DNA of 64,000 bases from G965220305 sp965220305 (lineage in GTDB: Bacteria; Chloroflexota; Dehalococcoidia; Lucifugimonadales; UBA3495), in NCBI GenBank assembly GCA_965220305.1, contig OZ244817.1, positions 3,658,001 through 3,722,000 on the forward strand, read 5' to 3'. The position numbers were made by a program, and so were the translations under genes. Numbering within the stretch: position 1 is the stretch's first letter; each line of letters opens with the position of its first letter. The notes under the pieces were generated by a model, which saw nothing but the letters and a program-made list of their open reading frames with translations, ran no database searches and was not told where the DNA came from. This document shows positions 42,401 to 50,294 of this stretch, one piece after another.

Positions 42401-44299
42401 GAGCGGACGGCGCACGGGGTGTCGGTGAACAGGGTGCGGACGGCGCCCACCACCACGGACGAAGCCGCCACCTTCCCCAGCGGCTCCGGTACCAGGAGTG
42501 TTGACGAGAACTCGCCTGCCGAGACCGAGGTAGGGAAGCCGGTAGCTGCCGACGACACCTCTGACGAGGTGCTGACCTACAGCCTGACCGGGGCCAATAA
42601 TAGTGGAGGGTTCAGGATAGACCCCGCGACCGGCCAGATCACGGTAGGCCCCCGGGCCATGCTTGACCATGAGACGACAGCATCGTACGACGTTACGGTG
42701 AGCGTCATTGGGGCGGGGGGTGTCAGTGCCGTGACACAGGCTGTGACCATCATGGTCAACGACGTGAACGAGGCCCCGACGGTGACCGCTGGCGTCACCA
42801 TGATGGAGCACATGGAGGACGATGCGGACATTGATACCGACGACATAACCGTGTTGACGGTCTCGACCTACGCCGCGACCGACCCCGAGGACGCCACCGC
42901 TGACCTCACCTTCTCGCTGAAGGGAGCCGATGCTGACAAGCTCAGCATTGACGAAAGTAGCGGCGTTCTCACCTTCGAGGAAGCCCCCAACTATGAGATG
43001 CCTGCGGACGCGGGCAGGAATAACGTGTACAACGTAACGGTGGTGGCCACCGACGACGGCACAGGCAAGGGGAACAAGATGACTGCCGAGCGGATGGTGG
43101 TCATCATGGTCACCAACGTAGAGGAGGACGGGACAGTAGAACTGTCCGCCCAGCAGCCGAAGATCGGGGTTGAGGTGACGGCCAGCGTCACCGACCTTGA
43201 TGGTGCTCCTACAGACGTTACCTGGGAGTGGCAGCGGGACGACAACCAGGGCACCGAGGACGCCCCTTCAACCACTGGTGTTGAAATCAAGGGCGCCACG
43301 ATGGCGGCCTACACCCCGACCAAGGACGACGAGGGCAAGTACCTGCGGGCCATAGCGTCCTACACGGACGGGAAAGGCAAAGACACCTCCATGGCAACAT
43401 CGGCTGCCGTAGTCGCGGTGAGGACGGACAACCCGCCGGAGTTCCCCAAGACCGAGGGCGGCAAGAGGTACATTGTAGAAGGCGGGACTGGCGAAGTGCG
43501 CGCCAACTCCGACGGCACCACAGAGGGTACGGGCGAAGCCCCCGACCCCGTGCGGGCCATGGACGCGGAAACGGACCAGCTGTTGACCTACAGCCTGAGC
43601 GGGACCGATGCGAGTTCGTTCACCATCGACAGCGACACGACCACCAATGATGCTGACCGAGGCGGTCAGATCAGTGTGGCAAGCGGGGTCAAGCTGGACT
43701 ACGAGATCAAGAATAGCTACATGGTGACGGTCACGGCGACCGACCCGGACGGCCTCAGCGCCTCCATTGGCGTGACCATCATGGTCACCGACATGGACGA
43801 GGCGCCGGAAATCATGAGGGCCCCCGACGCAAACGTTGCCCCCAAGTTCGCTTCCGCCACGATCACCAGAACGGTGGCGGAGAACACAGCAGCGGGGGAG
43901 GACATCGGCAACCCGGTGGAGGCCACGGACGCTAACAACGACACCCTGATCTACGTCCTGGGCGGGACCGACGCCGCGTCCTTCGCCATAGACTCGGCCA
44001 CGGGCCAGTTGAGCACCAGGGCGGCCCTGGACTACGAGACCAAGAGCAGTTACTCGGTCACGGTCACGGCCACAGACCCCGACGGCGAGTCCGCCACCGC
44101 CAGAGTGACCATCACGGTCACCGACGTGGAGGAAGCCCCTGACACCTTGATGACCCGCTACGACAAAAACGGAAACGGCAAGATAGACCGGGGTGAGGTC
44201 CTCGACGGCATTGACGACTTCTTCGACCCTGCCGTCGCAATAACCCGCAACGAGGTGCTGGACCTCATCGATCTCTTCTTTGAAGGTCTGGGAAGCTAA
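39422..44299 (+). CDS. giant cadherin-type surface protein (1,625 residues)
   Basis: The protein has a long N-terminal leader with one hydrophobic helix (TFLVLLTALVAGLLFLLPGG, residues about 74-93). It then has alternating cadherin-like domains (for example TSDEVLTYSLTGANNSGGF and MVTVTATDPDN) and Ig-like domains. Residues around 120-780 recur at about 810-1,460 nearly identically. The C terminus reads DKNGNGKIDRGEVLDGIDDF, an EF-hand-like calcium motif. It is probably an exported adhesin of the element. GTG 39422 has AAGGAG upstream. A 13-C tract lies at codons 22-26. Confidence 0.8.
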   Translation: MPACEMKYVEGLINKMRVIHRTPPPPTLGSESRQQTLSGPRVPGSPAPRLFSPGSLGAAASLLLKKRLTPTFLVLLTALVAGLLFLLPGGLLHAQNDGTIEYPENGMDAVATFTATDPEDQMVYWSLLEALPNPVPTVDGTELAATDLEDFGHFTISSDGVLSFNIPPDHEMPAGGSDGDSNTYMVVVVASDDAPDSTSARQTDNPIMMGYKRVVITVTDVDEPGMVSLSSLQPQVGADLTATLADPELTDTELIDINADAQTVDEWKWEKSQDMSSWEAIDGAGGGNAYGPDSSTEGYYLRATATYDDADDNERTAMAVSANRVRAAPTTTDGAATFPSGSGTRSVDENSPAETEVGKPVAADDTSDEVLTYSLTGANNSGGFRIDPATGQITVGPRAMLDHETTASYDVTVSVIGAGGVSAVTQAVTIMVNDVNEAPTVTAGVTMMEHMEDDADIDTDDITVLTVSTYAATDPEDATADLTFSLKGADADKLSIDESSGVLTFEEAPNYEMPADAGRNNVYNVTVVATDDGTGKGNKMTAERMVVIMVTNVEEDGTVELSAQQPKIGVEVTASVTDLDGAPTDVTWEWQRDDNQGTEDAPSTTGVEIKGATMAAYTPTKDDEGKYLRAIASYTDGKGKDTSMATSAAVVAVRTDNPPEFPKTEGGKRYIVEGGTGEVRANSDGTTEGTGEAPDPVRAMDAETDQLLTYSLSGTDASSFTIDSDTTTNDADRGGQISVASGVKLDYEIKNSYMVTVTATDPDNLSDSIAVTIMVTDMDEAPMITGDAKKDYQENGTRMVARYTADDPEDRMVYWSLLEELPNPVPTVDGTELATTDLEDFGHFTISSDGVLSFNIPPDHEMPAGGSDGDSNTYMVVVVASDDAPDSTSARQTDNPIMMGYKRVVITVTDVDEPGMVSLSSLQPQVGADLTATLAAPEQHETTATITWKWEKSRSRSSGWTAIDGAGETETYQPTAAIGYLRATATYTDSDNEERTAHGVSVNRVRTAPTTTDEAATFPSGSGTRSVDENSPAETEVGKPVAADDTSDEVLTYSLTGANNSGGFRIDPATGQITVGPRAMLDHETTASYDVTVSVIGAGGVSAVTQAVTIMVNDVNEAPTVTAGVTMMEHMEDDADIDTDDITVLTVSTYAATDPEDATADLTFSLKGADADKLSIDESSGVLTFEEAPNYEMPADAGRNNVYNVTVVATDDGTGKGNKMTAERMVVIMVTNVEEDGTVELSAQQPKIGVEVTASVTDLDGAPTDVTWEWQRDDNQGTEDAPSTTGVEIKGATMAAYTPTKDDEGKYLRAIASYTDGKGKDTSMATSAAVVAVRTDNPPEFPKTEGGKRYIVEGGTGEVRANSDGTTEGTGEAPDPVRAMDAETDQLLTYSLSGTDASSFTIDSDTTTNDADRGGQISVASGVKLDYEIKNSYMVTVTATDPDGLSASIGVTIMVTDMDEAPEIMRAPDANVAPKFASATITRTVAENTAAGEDIGNPVEATDANNDTLIYVLGGTDAASFAIDSATGQLSTRAALDYETKSSYSVTVTATDPDGESATARVTITVTDVEEAPDTLMTRYDKNGNGKIDRGEVLDGIDDFFDPAVAITRNEVLDLIDLFFEGLGS
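39486..39498 (+). repeat. C13 homopolymer in the coding start of the cadherin gene
   Basis: Thirteen consecutive C (39486-39498) encode part of RTPPPPT. Such tracts are prone to slipped-strand gain or loss of a base. A change of one base would move every downstream codon out of frame. The current length is in frame. Confidence 0.8.
39785..41694 (+). repeat. internal 2-kb duplication of the cadherin gene, copy 1
   Basis: This copy recurs at 41855-43734 with an offset of 2,070 bases at its start and 2,040 bases later. Bases from about 40,423 to 41,694 seem identical to copy 2 by eye. A stretch near 40,180-40,420 is divergent and 30 bases longer than in copy 2. Confidence 0.85.
41855..43734 (+). 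repeat. internal 2-kb duplication of the cadherin gene, copy 2
   Basis: Second copy of the unit starting at 39785. The identity implies a recent duplication or ongoing gene conversion. Confidence 0.85.
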
Positions 44300-44356
44300 C
44301 CCCTCCAAGGGCGGAGGTTGCGCACAACGTAGATAGCGTAGATTAGGAGGAATGCC

Positions 44357-46828
44357 TTGGTCAGGAACATAGCGATATTGTCTCCGCTCTTGCTGGCAAC
44401 CGTGGCACTGGGACTGGCCCTGGTAGTCGGACTCTGGCCTTCGGGCCAGGCCGACGCCAGCGGCCACAGCGCCACCAGGTCCCTCTCCCCAACCTCGGTT
44501 GCCCCCGGGGGCGAGATAACAGTGACCATTGCGGCTACCAATTACGGCAGCTTCGGTCAGGTGGTAGAGACCCTGCCCGACGGGTTCTCCTACGTGGCGA
44601 ACTCCGTCAGCCCGTCCAATGTCCGGGTAGCGGCGGACGGTCAGGATGTGAAGTTCACTTTACTTGGGACGCAGAGCTTCAGCTACAAGGTGACCGCCTC
44701 CAACACAGCGGGTGAGCATACCTTTGAGGGTATGCTGAGGGACGACACAGGAAGCAGTCAGTCCATCGTCGGAGCTTCCGATGTGACCGTCACGGGTGCC
44801 CCGGGGCCAACTCCCGATCCCACACCGCCCGTACCGTCGAATCCAAGGGCTACCAGAAGCCTGCCCACAGCACCGGTTGCCCCCGGGGGCGAGATAACAG
44901 TGACCATTGCGGCTACCAATTACGGCAGCTTCGGTCAGGTGGTAGAGACCCTGCCCGACGGGTTCTCCTACGTGGCGGACTCCGTCAGCCCGTCCGATGT
45001 CCGGGTAGTGGAGGACGGTCAGGATGTGAAGTTCACTTTACTTGGGACGGACCAGGGCTTCAACTACAAGGTGACCGCGCCGTCGGGCACTGGGTCCTAC
45101 GACTTCAGCGGCGTTCTCAAGGACGACCAGGAAGGCGAGACGAGCATCGGCGGCGCATCCAGGATAACTGTCGGCACCGCTCCGCCGCGGCCACGGCCAC
45201 GGCCGCCCGCAAACAACCCCCCGGTCTTCCCCTTCGACACCGTGGTCTATAACGTCCCCGAGAACTTGCCGCCGGGAGCGAACGTCGGCGAGCCGGTTAT
45301 CGCCACGGATCCCGACGGCGATACCCTGACTTACACCCTGTCCGGCGCGGATGCCGCCGCCTTCCGCATCGACAGCGCCAGCGGCCAGATTGCCGTGGGC
45401 CCGGACACCAGCCTGGACTACGAGACCAAGCCGTTCTACGCCCTGGCGGTAATGGCCAGCGACGGCAACAACGCCAGCGACACCACCGACGTTATTGTCA
45501 ATGTAACCGAGGTGGAAGAACCGTCGCCCACCGGCGACCCCTGCCGGGAGACCCTGTCCGGCGACGGCGCCTTCACCGGGCAGTGGGCCGCCGGCTGCGA
45601 ATCGGCGGTTGGAGCCCGGGGTTACGCCCGCTACTACACCTTCACCCTGGCCGAGTCGTCGGAGGTGACCATCGCCCTGGAGTCCAGTCGGGACCCCTAC
45701 CTGTACCTGCGGGAAGGGGAGGCCAAGTCGGGAGATTTCCTGCACGAGAACGACGACGTAGCTCCCGGCACCAACTCCCGGATACAGGAGACCCTGGCGG
45801 CTGGGACCTACACTATCGAAGCCACCACCTTCAACACTGGAGAGATGGGCAGCTTCACCCTGACCGTAAGCGGCCTGGGCAGTACAACCACGCCGCCGCC
45901 CACCGGCGACCCCTGCCGGGAGACCCTGTCCGGCGACGGCGCCTTCACCGGGCAGTGGGCCGCCGGCTGCGAATCGGCGGTTGGAGCCCGGGGTTACGCC
46001 CGCTACTACACCTTCACCCTGGCCGAGTCGTCGGAGGTGACCATCGCCCTGGAGTCCAGTCGGGACCCCTACCTGTACCTGCGGGAAGGGGAGGCCAAGT
46101 CGGGAGATTTCCTGCACGAGAACGACGACATAGTCTCCGCCAACACCAACTCCCGGATACAGGAGACCCTGGCGGCTGGGACCTACACCATCGAGGCCAC
46201 CACCTTCACCCCTGGAGAGATGGGCAGCTTCACCCTGACCGTAAGCGGCCTGGGCAGTACAACCACGCGGCCAACGCCCACCGGCGACCCCTGCGTCGGA
46301 GAGTTGAGCGGCGACAGCGCCGTCACCGGGCAGTGGGCCGCCGGCTGCGAATCGGCGGTTGGAGCCCGGGGTTACGCCCGCTACTACACCTTCACCCTGG
46401 CCGAGTCGTCGGAGGTGACCATCGCCCTGGAGTCCAGTCTGGACCCCTACCTGTACCTGCGGGAAGGGGAGGCCAAGTCGGGAGATTTCCTGCACGAGAA
46501 CGACGACATAGTCTCCGCCAACACCAACTCCCGGATACAGGAGACCCTGGCGGCTGGGACCTACACTATCGAAGCCACCACCTTCACCCCTGGAGAGATG
46601 GGCAGCTTCACCCTGACCGTAAGCGGCCTGGGTGCCGCCGTTCCAGCACAGAGTTGTACCGTGGGGTTGGAGTTGGACCCGGGGGATAGGTGCGGCCATC
46701 GAGACTTCTCCATAGAGGTTGATAGCTCGGGGACGGCCATAATGCGTTTCACCGGCGACAGCGTGGATTTCGACAATCTAACGCTGGCCAGAAACGCCAA
46801 CAGTTGGACCATCGAAAGTCTACGCTAA
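44357..46828 (+). CDS. secreted protein with two repeat domains, one cadherin-like domain and three PPC domains
   Basis: The 823-residue protein starts with a signal peptide (LLLATVALGLALVVGLWP). Two near-identical domains follow, containing VAPGGEITVTIAATNYGSFG and LPDGFSYVA. Then come a linker with Pro/Arg runs, one cadherin-like domain (NNPPVFPFDTVVYNVPENLP) and three bacterial pre-peptidase C-terminal (PPC) domains containing YARYYTFTLAESSEVTIALE. PPC domains usually accompany secreted hydrolases, but no catalytic domain is seen. The TTG start at 44357 follows GGAGG. It is likely exposed at the cell surface together with the preceding protein. Confidence 0.75.
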   Translation: MVRNIAILSPLLLATVALGLALVVGLWPSGQADASGHSATRSLSPTSVAPGGEITVTIAATNYGSFGQVVETLPDGFSYVANSVSPSNVRVAADGQDVKFTLLGTQSFSYKVTASNTAGEHTFEGMLRDDTGSSQSIVGASDVTVTGAPGPTPDPTPPVPSNPRATRSLPTAPVAPGGEITVTIAATNYGSFGQVVETLPDGFSYVADSVSPSDVRVVEDGQDVKFTLLGTDQGFNYKVTAPSGTGSYDFSGVLKDDQEGETSIGGASRITVGTAPPRPRPRPPANNPPVFPFDTVVYNVPENLPPGANVGEPVIATDPDGDTLTYTLSGADAAAFRIDSASGQIAVGPDTSLDYETKPFYALAVMASDGNNASDTTDVIVNVTEVEEPSPTGDPCRETLSGDGAFTGQWAAGCESAVGARGYARYYTFTLAESSEVTIALESSRDPYLYLREGEAKSGDFLHENDDVAPGTNSRIQETLAAGTYTIEATTFNTGEMGSFTLTVSGLGSTTTPPPTGDPCRETLSGDGAFTGQWAAGCESAVGARGYARYYTFTLAESSEVTIALESSRDPYLYLREGEAKSGDFLHENDDIVSANTNSRIQETLAAGTYTIEATTFTPGEMGSFTLTVSGLGSTTTRPTPTGDPCVGELSGDSAVTGQWAAGCESAVGARGYARYYTFTLAESSEVTIALESSLDPYLYLREGEAKSGDFLHENDDIVSANTNSRIQETLAAGTYTIEATTFTPGEMGSFTLTVSGLGAAVPAQSCTVGLELDPGDRCGHRDFSIEVDSSGTAIMRFTGDSVDFDNLTLARNANSWTIESLR

Positions 46829-46837
46829 AAACCCCGT

Positions 46838-47125
46838 ATGTGGCATAGGAGCGGTCCGTGGCAGCACAGTCCTACACTGCTGTTTGGCTACGGACCGTCA
46901 GCCACCGGCGCTCTTCCGGTAAAAGCCGGCCAGAGCCAGATGTCGGGTAATAAGCAACTGATGTTACGCAGCCTTAAGGAGTTGGAGTTCATCGGAAGCA
47001 TGGCGAATGGCCGTGAGATAGAGCCTGGCTCTCAAGGCAAAGCGGCAGGGATCTACACCATTGAGGCCACTACCTACAGCCCCGGGGTAACGGGCAACTT
47101 CACCCTGACCGTCAGCGACTGGTAG
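46838..47125 (+). pseudogene. fragment of a PPC-domain protein
   Basis: The frame ends AAGIYTIEATTYSPGVTGNF and TLTVSDW, the last 27 residues of a PPC domain like those of the preceding gene. The part before about 47,030 has no such match. It is a remnant of a duplicated domain or of a neighbouring gene, without a plausible start. Confidence 0.5.
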
Positions 47126-47141
47126 CCGGCAACGGGCACAG

Positions 47142-47190
47142 AAAGGCCCCTTCAGGTCGAATGGGATTGTCCGACCGGGAGGGGCCTTTT
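47142..47190 (+). terminator. terminator after the PPC fragment
   Basis: The arms AAAGGCCCCTTC and GGAGGGGCCTTTT pair, with an extended GGTCG/CGACC inner stem, and end in TTTTCTT. Confidence 0.85.
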
Positions 47191-47215
47191 CTTGCATGGT
47201 ACAACATGGGGAGCA

Positions 47216-47317
47216 ATGAACGCAGAACATGGATCCAGGCTCAAGGCGCAGGAGTTCTACCTGCTCCACCTGGTTCGGGCCATCGGGGAACCCAGCCCGA
47301 TGTTCACCTCGACCCTA
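47216..47317 (+). pseudogene. small open reading frame interrupted by IS630
   Basis: ATG 47216, preceded by GGGGAG, opens a frame of 34 codons (LKAQEFYLLHLVRAIGEPSP in the middle) that runs to the TA target of the IS630. Joining it to the sequence after the IS at 48623 extends it by 14 codons to a TAA at 48665, giving 48 residues. No family is recognised. The IS appears to have split a small gene. Confidence 0.35.
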
Positions 47318-47581
47318 AACTAAAGCCAAGGTGGGCTGTGCATTTACGGGTGGTGGTGCATTGGGCTGGGAATTTCGCCGGAGTCCGTCGGCCCTTGACT
47401 GAAGGGTGGTCCGGCAGCGCCGTTTAACTTCGTCTCTCCGGCTGGCCAGACCGCCGAGGAAGTTGTTGACCCTCTCCTGCACCAGGGCCTTGCTTCCCAG
47501 ACATAGGTTTCCGGTGGCCTCCTCTCTGACCCAGCCCCACACTGCCTCATCGGCATTGCAGTCCGGGCTGTAGCCCGGCAG

Positions 47582-47604
47582 AGCCTGCCCTCGTGAAAAC
47601 GGGG
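47582..47604 (-). repeat. 23-nt hairpin insertion, copy A
   Basis: Inserted between codons for LVN and LPGY of the transposase. On the coding strand it begins CCCCGTTTTCACG, ends GGGCAGGCT and is followed by CTG. The arms CCCCGT and ACGAGGG can pair imperfectly. Confidence 0.8.
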
Positions 47605-47859
47605 GTTCACCAGACGCAGATGCAGTCCGAGCGTCCGAAGATACTCCCGCACCACCTCCCCGCGGTGCGCTGGGGCATTGTCCCAGATCACCTTCAGCGG
47701 CCCGGAGTATCTTTCCCTCAGTTGCATCAGGAAGGCGGCCGAGGTCCCGGAGTTGCTGTTACCCTCCAGTTCCATCCACTCCACCTCCCCCGTCTCCAGG
47801 CACACCGCCGAGTAGTAGCTGGCCTTCTCGCCACGCCGCGGGCTGCTCGAGTCCACCAG

Positions 47860-47881
47860 AGCCTGCCCCGTGAAAACGGGG
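47860..47881 (-). repeat. 22-nt hairpin insertion, copy B
   Basis: Inserted between the codons for KGEPA and LVDSS. It lacks one A compared with copies A and C, so its arms CCCCGT and ACGGGG pair perfectly around TTTC. It is followed by CTG. Confidence 0.8.
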
Positions 47882-48287
47882 GGCCGGCTCTCCCTTCAGG
47901 ACCCACTTGCCCCGCAGTTCAGCGTCTGCCCGGAAGTGGGCTTCGTCAGCAAAGAATATCTTGCCGCCAGTCAGTTGCGCCTCATGCGTCAGAGCGGCGT
48001 ACTCTGCCACGAAGCACTCCCGTTTCGTCCCATCAGCCTTGACCAGCCGCTTCTTGGGACGCTTCAGACCAAAGCCCAAGCGGTGCAGATAGTTCAGGCA
48101 ACCACTGCGGCTCAGGCTGATGCCGAACCGTTCCCGGACAAACTGATGGACCCCTTTCCAGTTCCAGTTGGTCAGGCCGACGCCCGCTGCCTCAGGCAAC
48201 TCCTGGACCGCTGCCTTCAGCATCGCCTGCTGCGCCTCGCCGAGGGCGAAGGGGAACCCCCGGACTGCTCGAAAATCAAGGCCGCAG

Positions 48288-48310
48288 AGCCTGCCCTCGT
48301 GAAAACGGGG
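48288..48310 (-). repeat. 23-nt hairpin insertion, copy C
   Basis: Identical to copy A and inserted between GQGG and the AALIF segment of the transposase. It is again preceded by C and followed by CTG on the coding strand. Confidence 0.8.
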
Positions 48311-48620
48311 GCCCGCCCTGGCCAAAGGCGGCGGCCCATCGTCCGATGGCGTGAGGATCCCGTCCCAAGGCCTGCGCCGTACCCGAAGCGGTCCATCCTT
48401 GGGTCAGCAGCCAGATGTCGTGCCTTCGTTCACGCTCCCGGGGCGTCGGTGCCAGAATAAGCCGCCGGTGCAAATCCCTGCCATCCATCTGCCATTGTTT
48501 GAGAAACTGGTCTATTTCCCTTACACCCATCACCAACCCCTCCCTGACTCCAAGGCACCCTAACCCAGTTCCTCCGTAAATTTACCCGATGCTTCTGCAT
48601 ATTTCACCTTGGCTTTGGTT

Positions 48621-48968
48621 TAGGATTGGGTTGCAGGGCGAAGCGCACCGCGCGCTTCCGTGACTAAGGACTTCCGGCTGCTTGCGAAGGAATAATCACT
48701 CCGCCCTGGCAGCAATTCCCTCGTGGGGCGCTCCGGGGAGAGAAGCCTCGATCCTCACGGAGCAGGCCCGGGCGAGCAGGGATCACGCCCCAGGTTTCTG
48801 GGCAATGGAAACCCTGGAAAAGCCAGACAACGAATTCAGTATCCGGCCCCGGCAGGCCCCTGGCAAGAGTTTTGGAGCCGTCCTGCCCACATTGATTGCT
48901 CCAAAGCAGCAGGAATCGGGCAGGAATCAAGCAGCAACCAAAAGGACCGCTGGAACCGGCCCGGAGGA
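48621..48968. other. 348-bp gap without a supported gene
   Basis: Nothing recognisable apart from the tail of the split small frame (to 48667). No hairpin-plus-T terminator or promoter was found. Confidence 0.4.
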
Positions 48969-49908
48969 CTACCTCCGCCACGGCCACGGGGTGAAGACCC
49001 GCTGCAACCGGCGCAGCAGTTCCAGCCTGGCGCGGCGCTGGCGGAACTCGTGCCGGGCCTTCAGACGCCAGTTGAGCTGCGCCCCCCGGTCCAAGCCCCG
49101 CAGCGGCTCCGTCTCCGGCGGCAGGGTCAGCCCGCGCTCCTCCAGCATCGCCACCTCCAGCTCCAGGATTCGCGCCCGGGTAGACACCCACTCCAGGCCC
49201 TTGCCCTGGGCCGGGTGCCCGTCCCACAGACCGCGCCATTCTTCCACCAGCGGCCAGGCGTCGCCGAAGACATCCTCGTCGTCATCGGCGGATTCGACGG
49301 CAACCAGGCCGGGGTAACGGCGCCGCAGCCCGGCGCTCCGGGGAGGGACGCCCGCAGTTGCAACGCCGGAGCCAGCCGTCCCGCTGCTCTTGACCTCCGC
49401 CTGGGCCAGCCGCTGCTCCAGCCGCCGCATCCCCTGGGCGTGGGTCTCCCCCAGGGCCTTCATGCCCTCCCGCAACTCCCCCTCCAACCCGGCCACCTGG
49501 GTCTTCACCCCCCCGACCTGCTCGACCAGCCCCTCGACGGCCTCCTCCAGTTCGTCCCTGGCCCCGCCGTCCCGGTCCACCAGCATCTTCTCCACCACGT
49601 CCCGCACCTGCCGCGACATTCCCTGCTGCACACTGGCGGCCACGGTCCTGGGGTCCAGGCCCAGCACCCGCCCGGCGCCCTTGTACCCCCGGGGTCCGCA
49701 CCAACTGGCGCAGCAAAGCCGTGAGCCGAAGCTCGTACACGTCCTCGACGGCCTGGGCCGCCGCCTGGTCGAAGGCATCGCCGGGGTCAACGCCGCCTTC
49801 ACCATCATTGTCCAAGGCGACGCCGTCATCCACCGCATCGCCGGGTGCGGTGTCCCTGCCGGGGCTGACGCCGGGGCCGCCTGCCGTCCTGCTCTCGTCC
49901 TGACTCAT
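48969..49908 (-). pseudogene. HTH and coiled-coil protein, one frameshift
   Basis: Frame 1 from ATG 49908 (GGGAGGG upstream) gives an acidic N terminus and VEDVYELRLTALLRQLVR. After a one-base shift in the CCCCGGGGG run at 49690-49696, frame 2 continues YKGAGRVLGLDPRTVAASVQ, a helix-turn-helix-like segment. It continues with a long coiled coil (VRDVVEKMLVDRD to LAQAEV) and an Arg-rich C terminus. It could be a DNA-binding regulator of the divergent promoter region upstream. The frameshift may be an assembly error in the homopolymer. Confidence 0.6.
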
Positions 49909-49921
49909 GCTCATCCCTCCC

Positions 49922-49936
49922 GGTGCAAAATGCACC
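49922..49936. promoter_or_regulatory. palindromic operator candidate 1
   Basis: GGTGCAAAATGCACC is a perfect 6-bp inverted repeat with a 3-base centre. It lies 14 bases upstream of the HTH gene start at 49908, next to its ribosome site. Confidence 0.5.
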
Positions 49937-49977
49937 TTTCCAATAGGGGCCTTGTCCGCCGGAGCCGAATCCCCACG

Positions 49978-49992
49978 GGTGCAAAATGCACC
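49978..49992. promoter_or_regulatory. palindromic operator candidate 2
   Basis: An exact second copy of GGTGCAAAATGCACC, 56 bases from the first. The following CCTTTGCAA also resembles the CCTTTCCAA after copy 1. Confidence 0.5.
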
Positions 49993-50175
49993 TTTGCAAC
50001 GGGGCCGATGCACCCCTGCCCTGGAACCAGCCCGGGACTGAAAGTGTTTGCCGGAATGGGGCTGAAATGGGCGGATTCCCGCCATTTCAGCCACGAATCC
50101 CCTCCCGTCCGGCAATGCGCCCCAAGTCCCGATTCCTGTACACGTCCATAACATCACGGCGGCCCCCCGAAATCC

Positions 50176-50223
50176 AATGCCTTGAAAGGGGGGGGTGCGC
50201 GCACCCCCCCCTTTCAAGGCATT
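50176..50223. repeat. perfect 48-bp palindrome
   Basis: Each 24-base arm starts AATGCCTTGAAA, continues with eight G and ends TGCG at the centre, with no unpaired loop. It lies in the divergent gap 49909-50294, 72 bases before the start of the secreted-protein gene. It could be a cruciform, a protein-binding site, a terminator for readthrough, or an inverted junction. Confidence 0.85.
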
Positions 50224-50294
50224 ACACCCGGCCCGTCCAGCCGCCAGACTTGGTTGTCGAACATCCGGTTCAAAACCGGCGACAGGAGGCAACC

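Larger units (their letters stand above)
47315..48536 (-). pseudogene. IS630-family transposase broken by three 22-23 nt insertions
   Basis: From ATG 48536 the N-terminal helix-turn-helix reads WLLTQGWTASGTAQALGRDP. The core has GGKIFFADEAHFRADAELRG with the first catalytic Asp and VIWDNAPAHRGEVVREYL with the second. The C terminus is NADEAVWGWVREEATGNLCL with the Glu. The gene lies in three frames. Removing the insertions at 48288-48310, 47860-47881 and 47582-47604 restores one continuous family-like frame across each site. The stop TAG at 47315-47317 is completed by the TA target bases. Confidence 0.85.
47318..48620. mobile_element. IS630-family element (about 1.3 kb)
   Basis: The ends are about 20-bp imperfect inverted repeats (CCTAAACTAAAGCCAAGGTG at 47314-47333 and its complement, one mismatch, at 48605-48624). 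TA dinucleotides at 47316-47317 and 48621-48622 are the expected target duplication. The transposase on the minus strand is interrupted by three short insertions. Confidence 0.85.

Noticed and set aside
45038..46699. Minus-strand frame of 553 codons with repeats
   Set aside because: Antisense of the PPC-domain repeats; the repeats come from the real gene on the plus strand.
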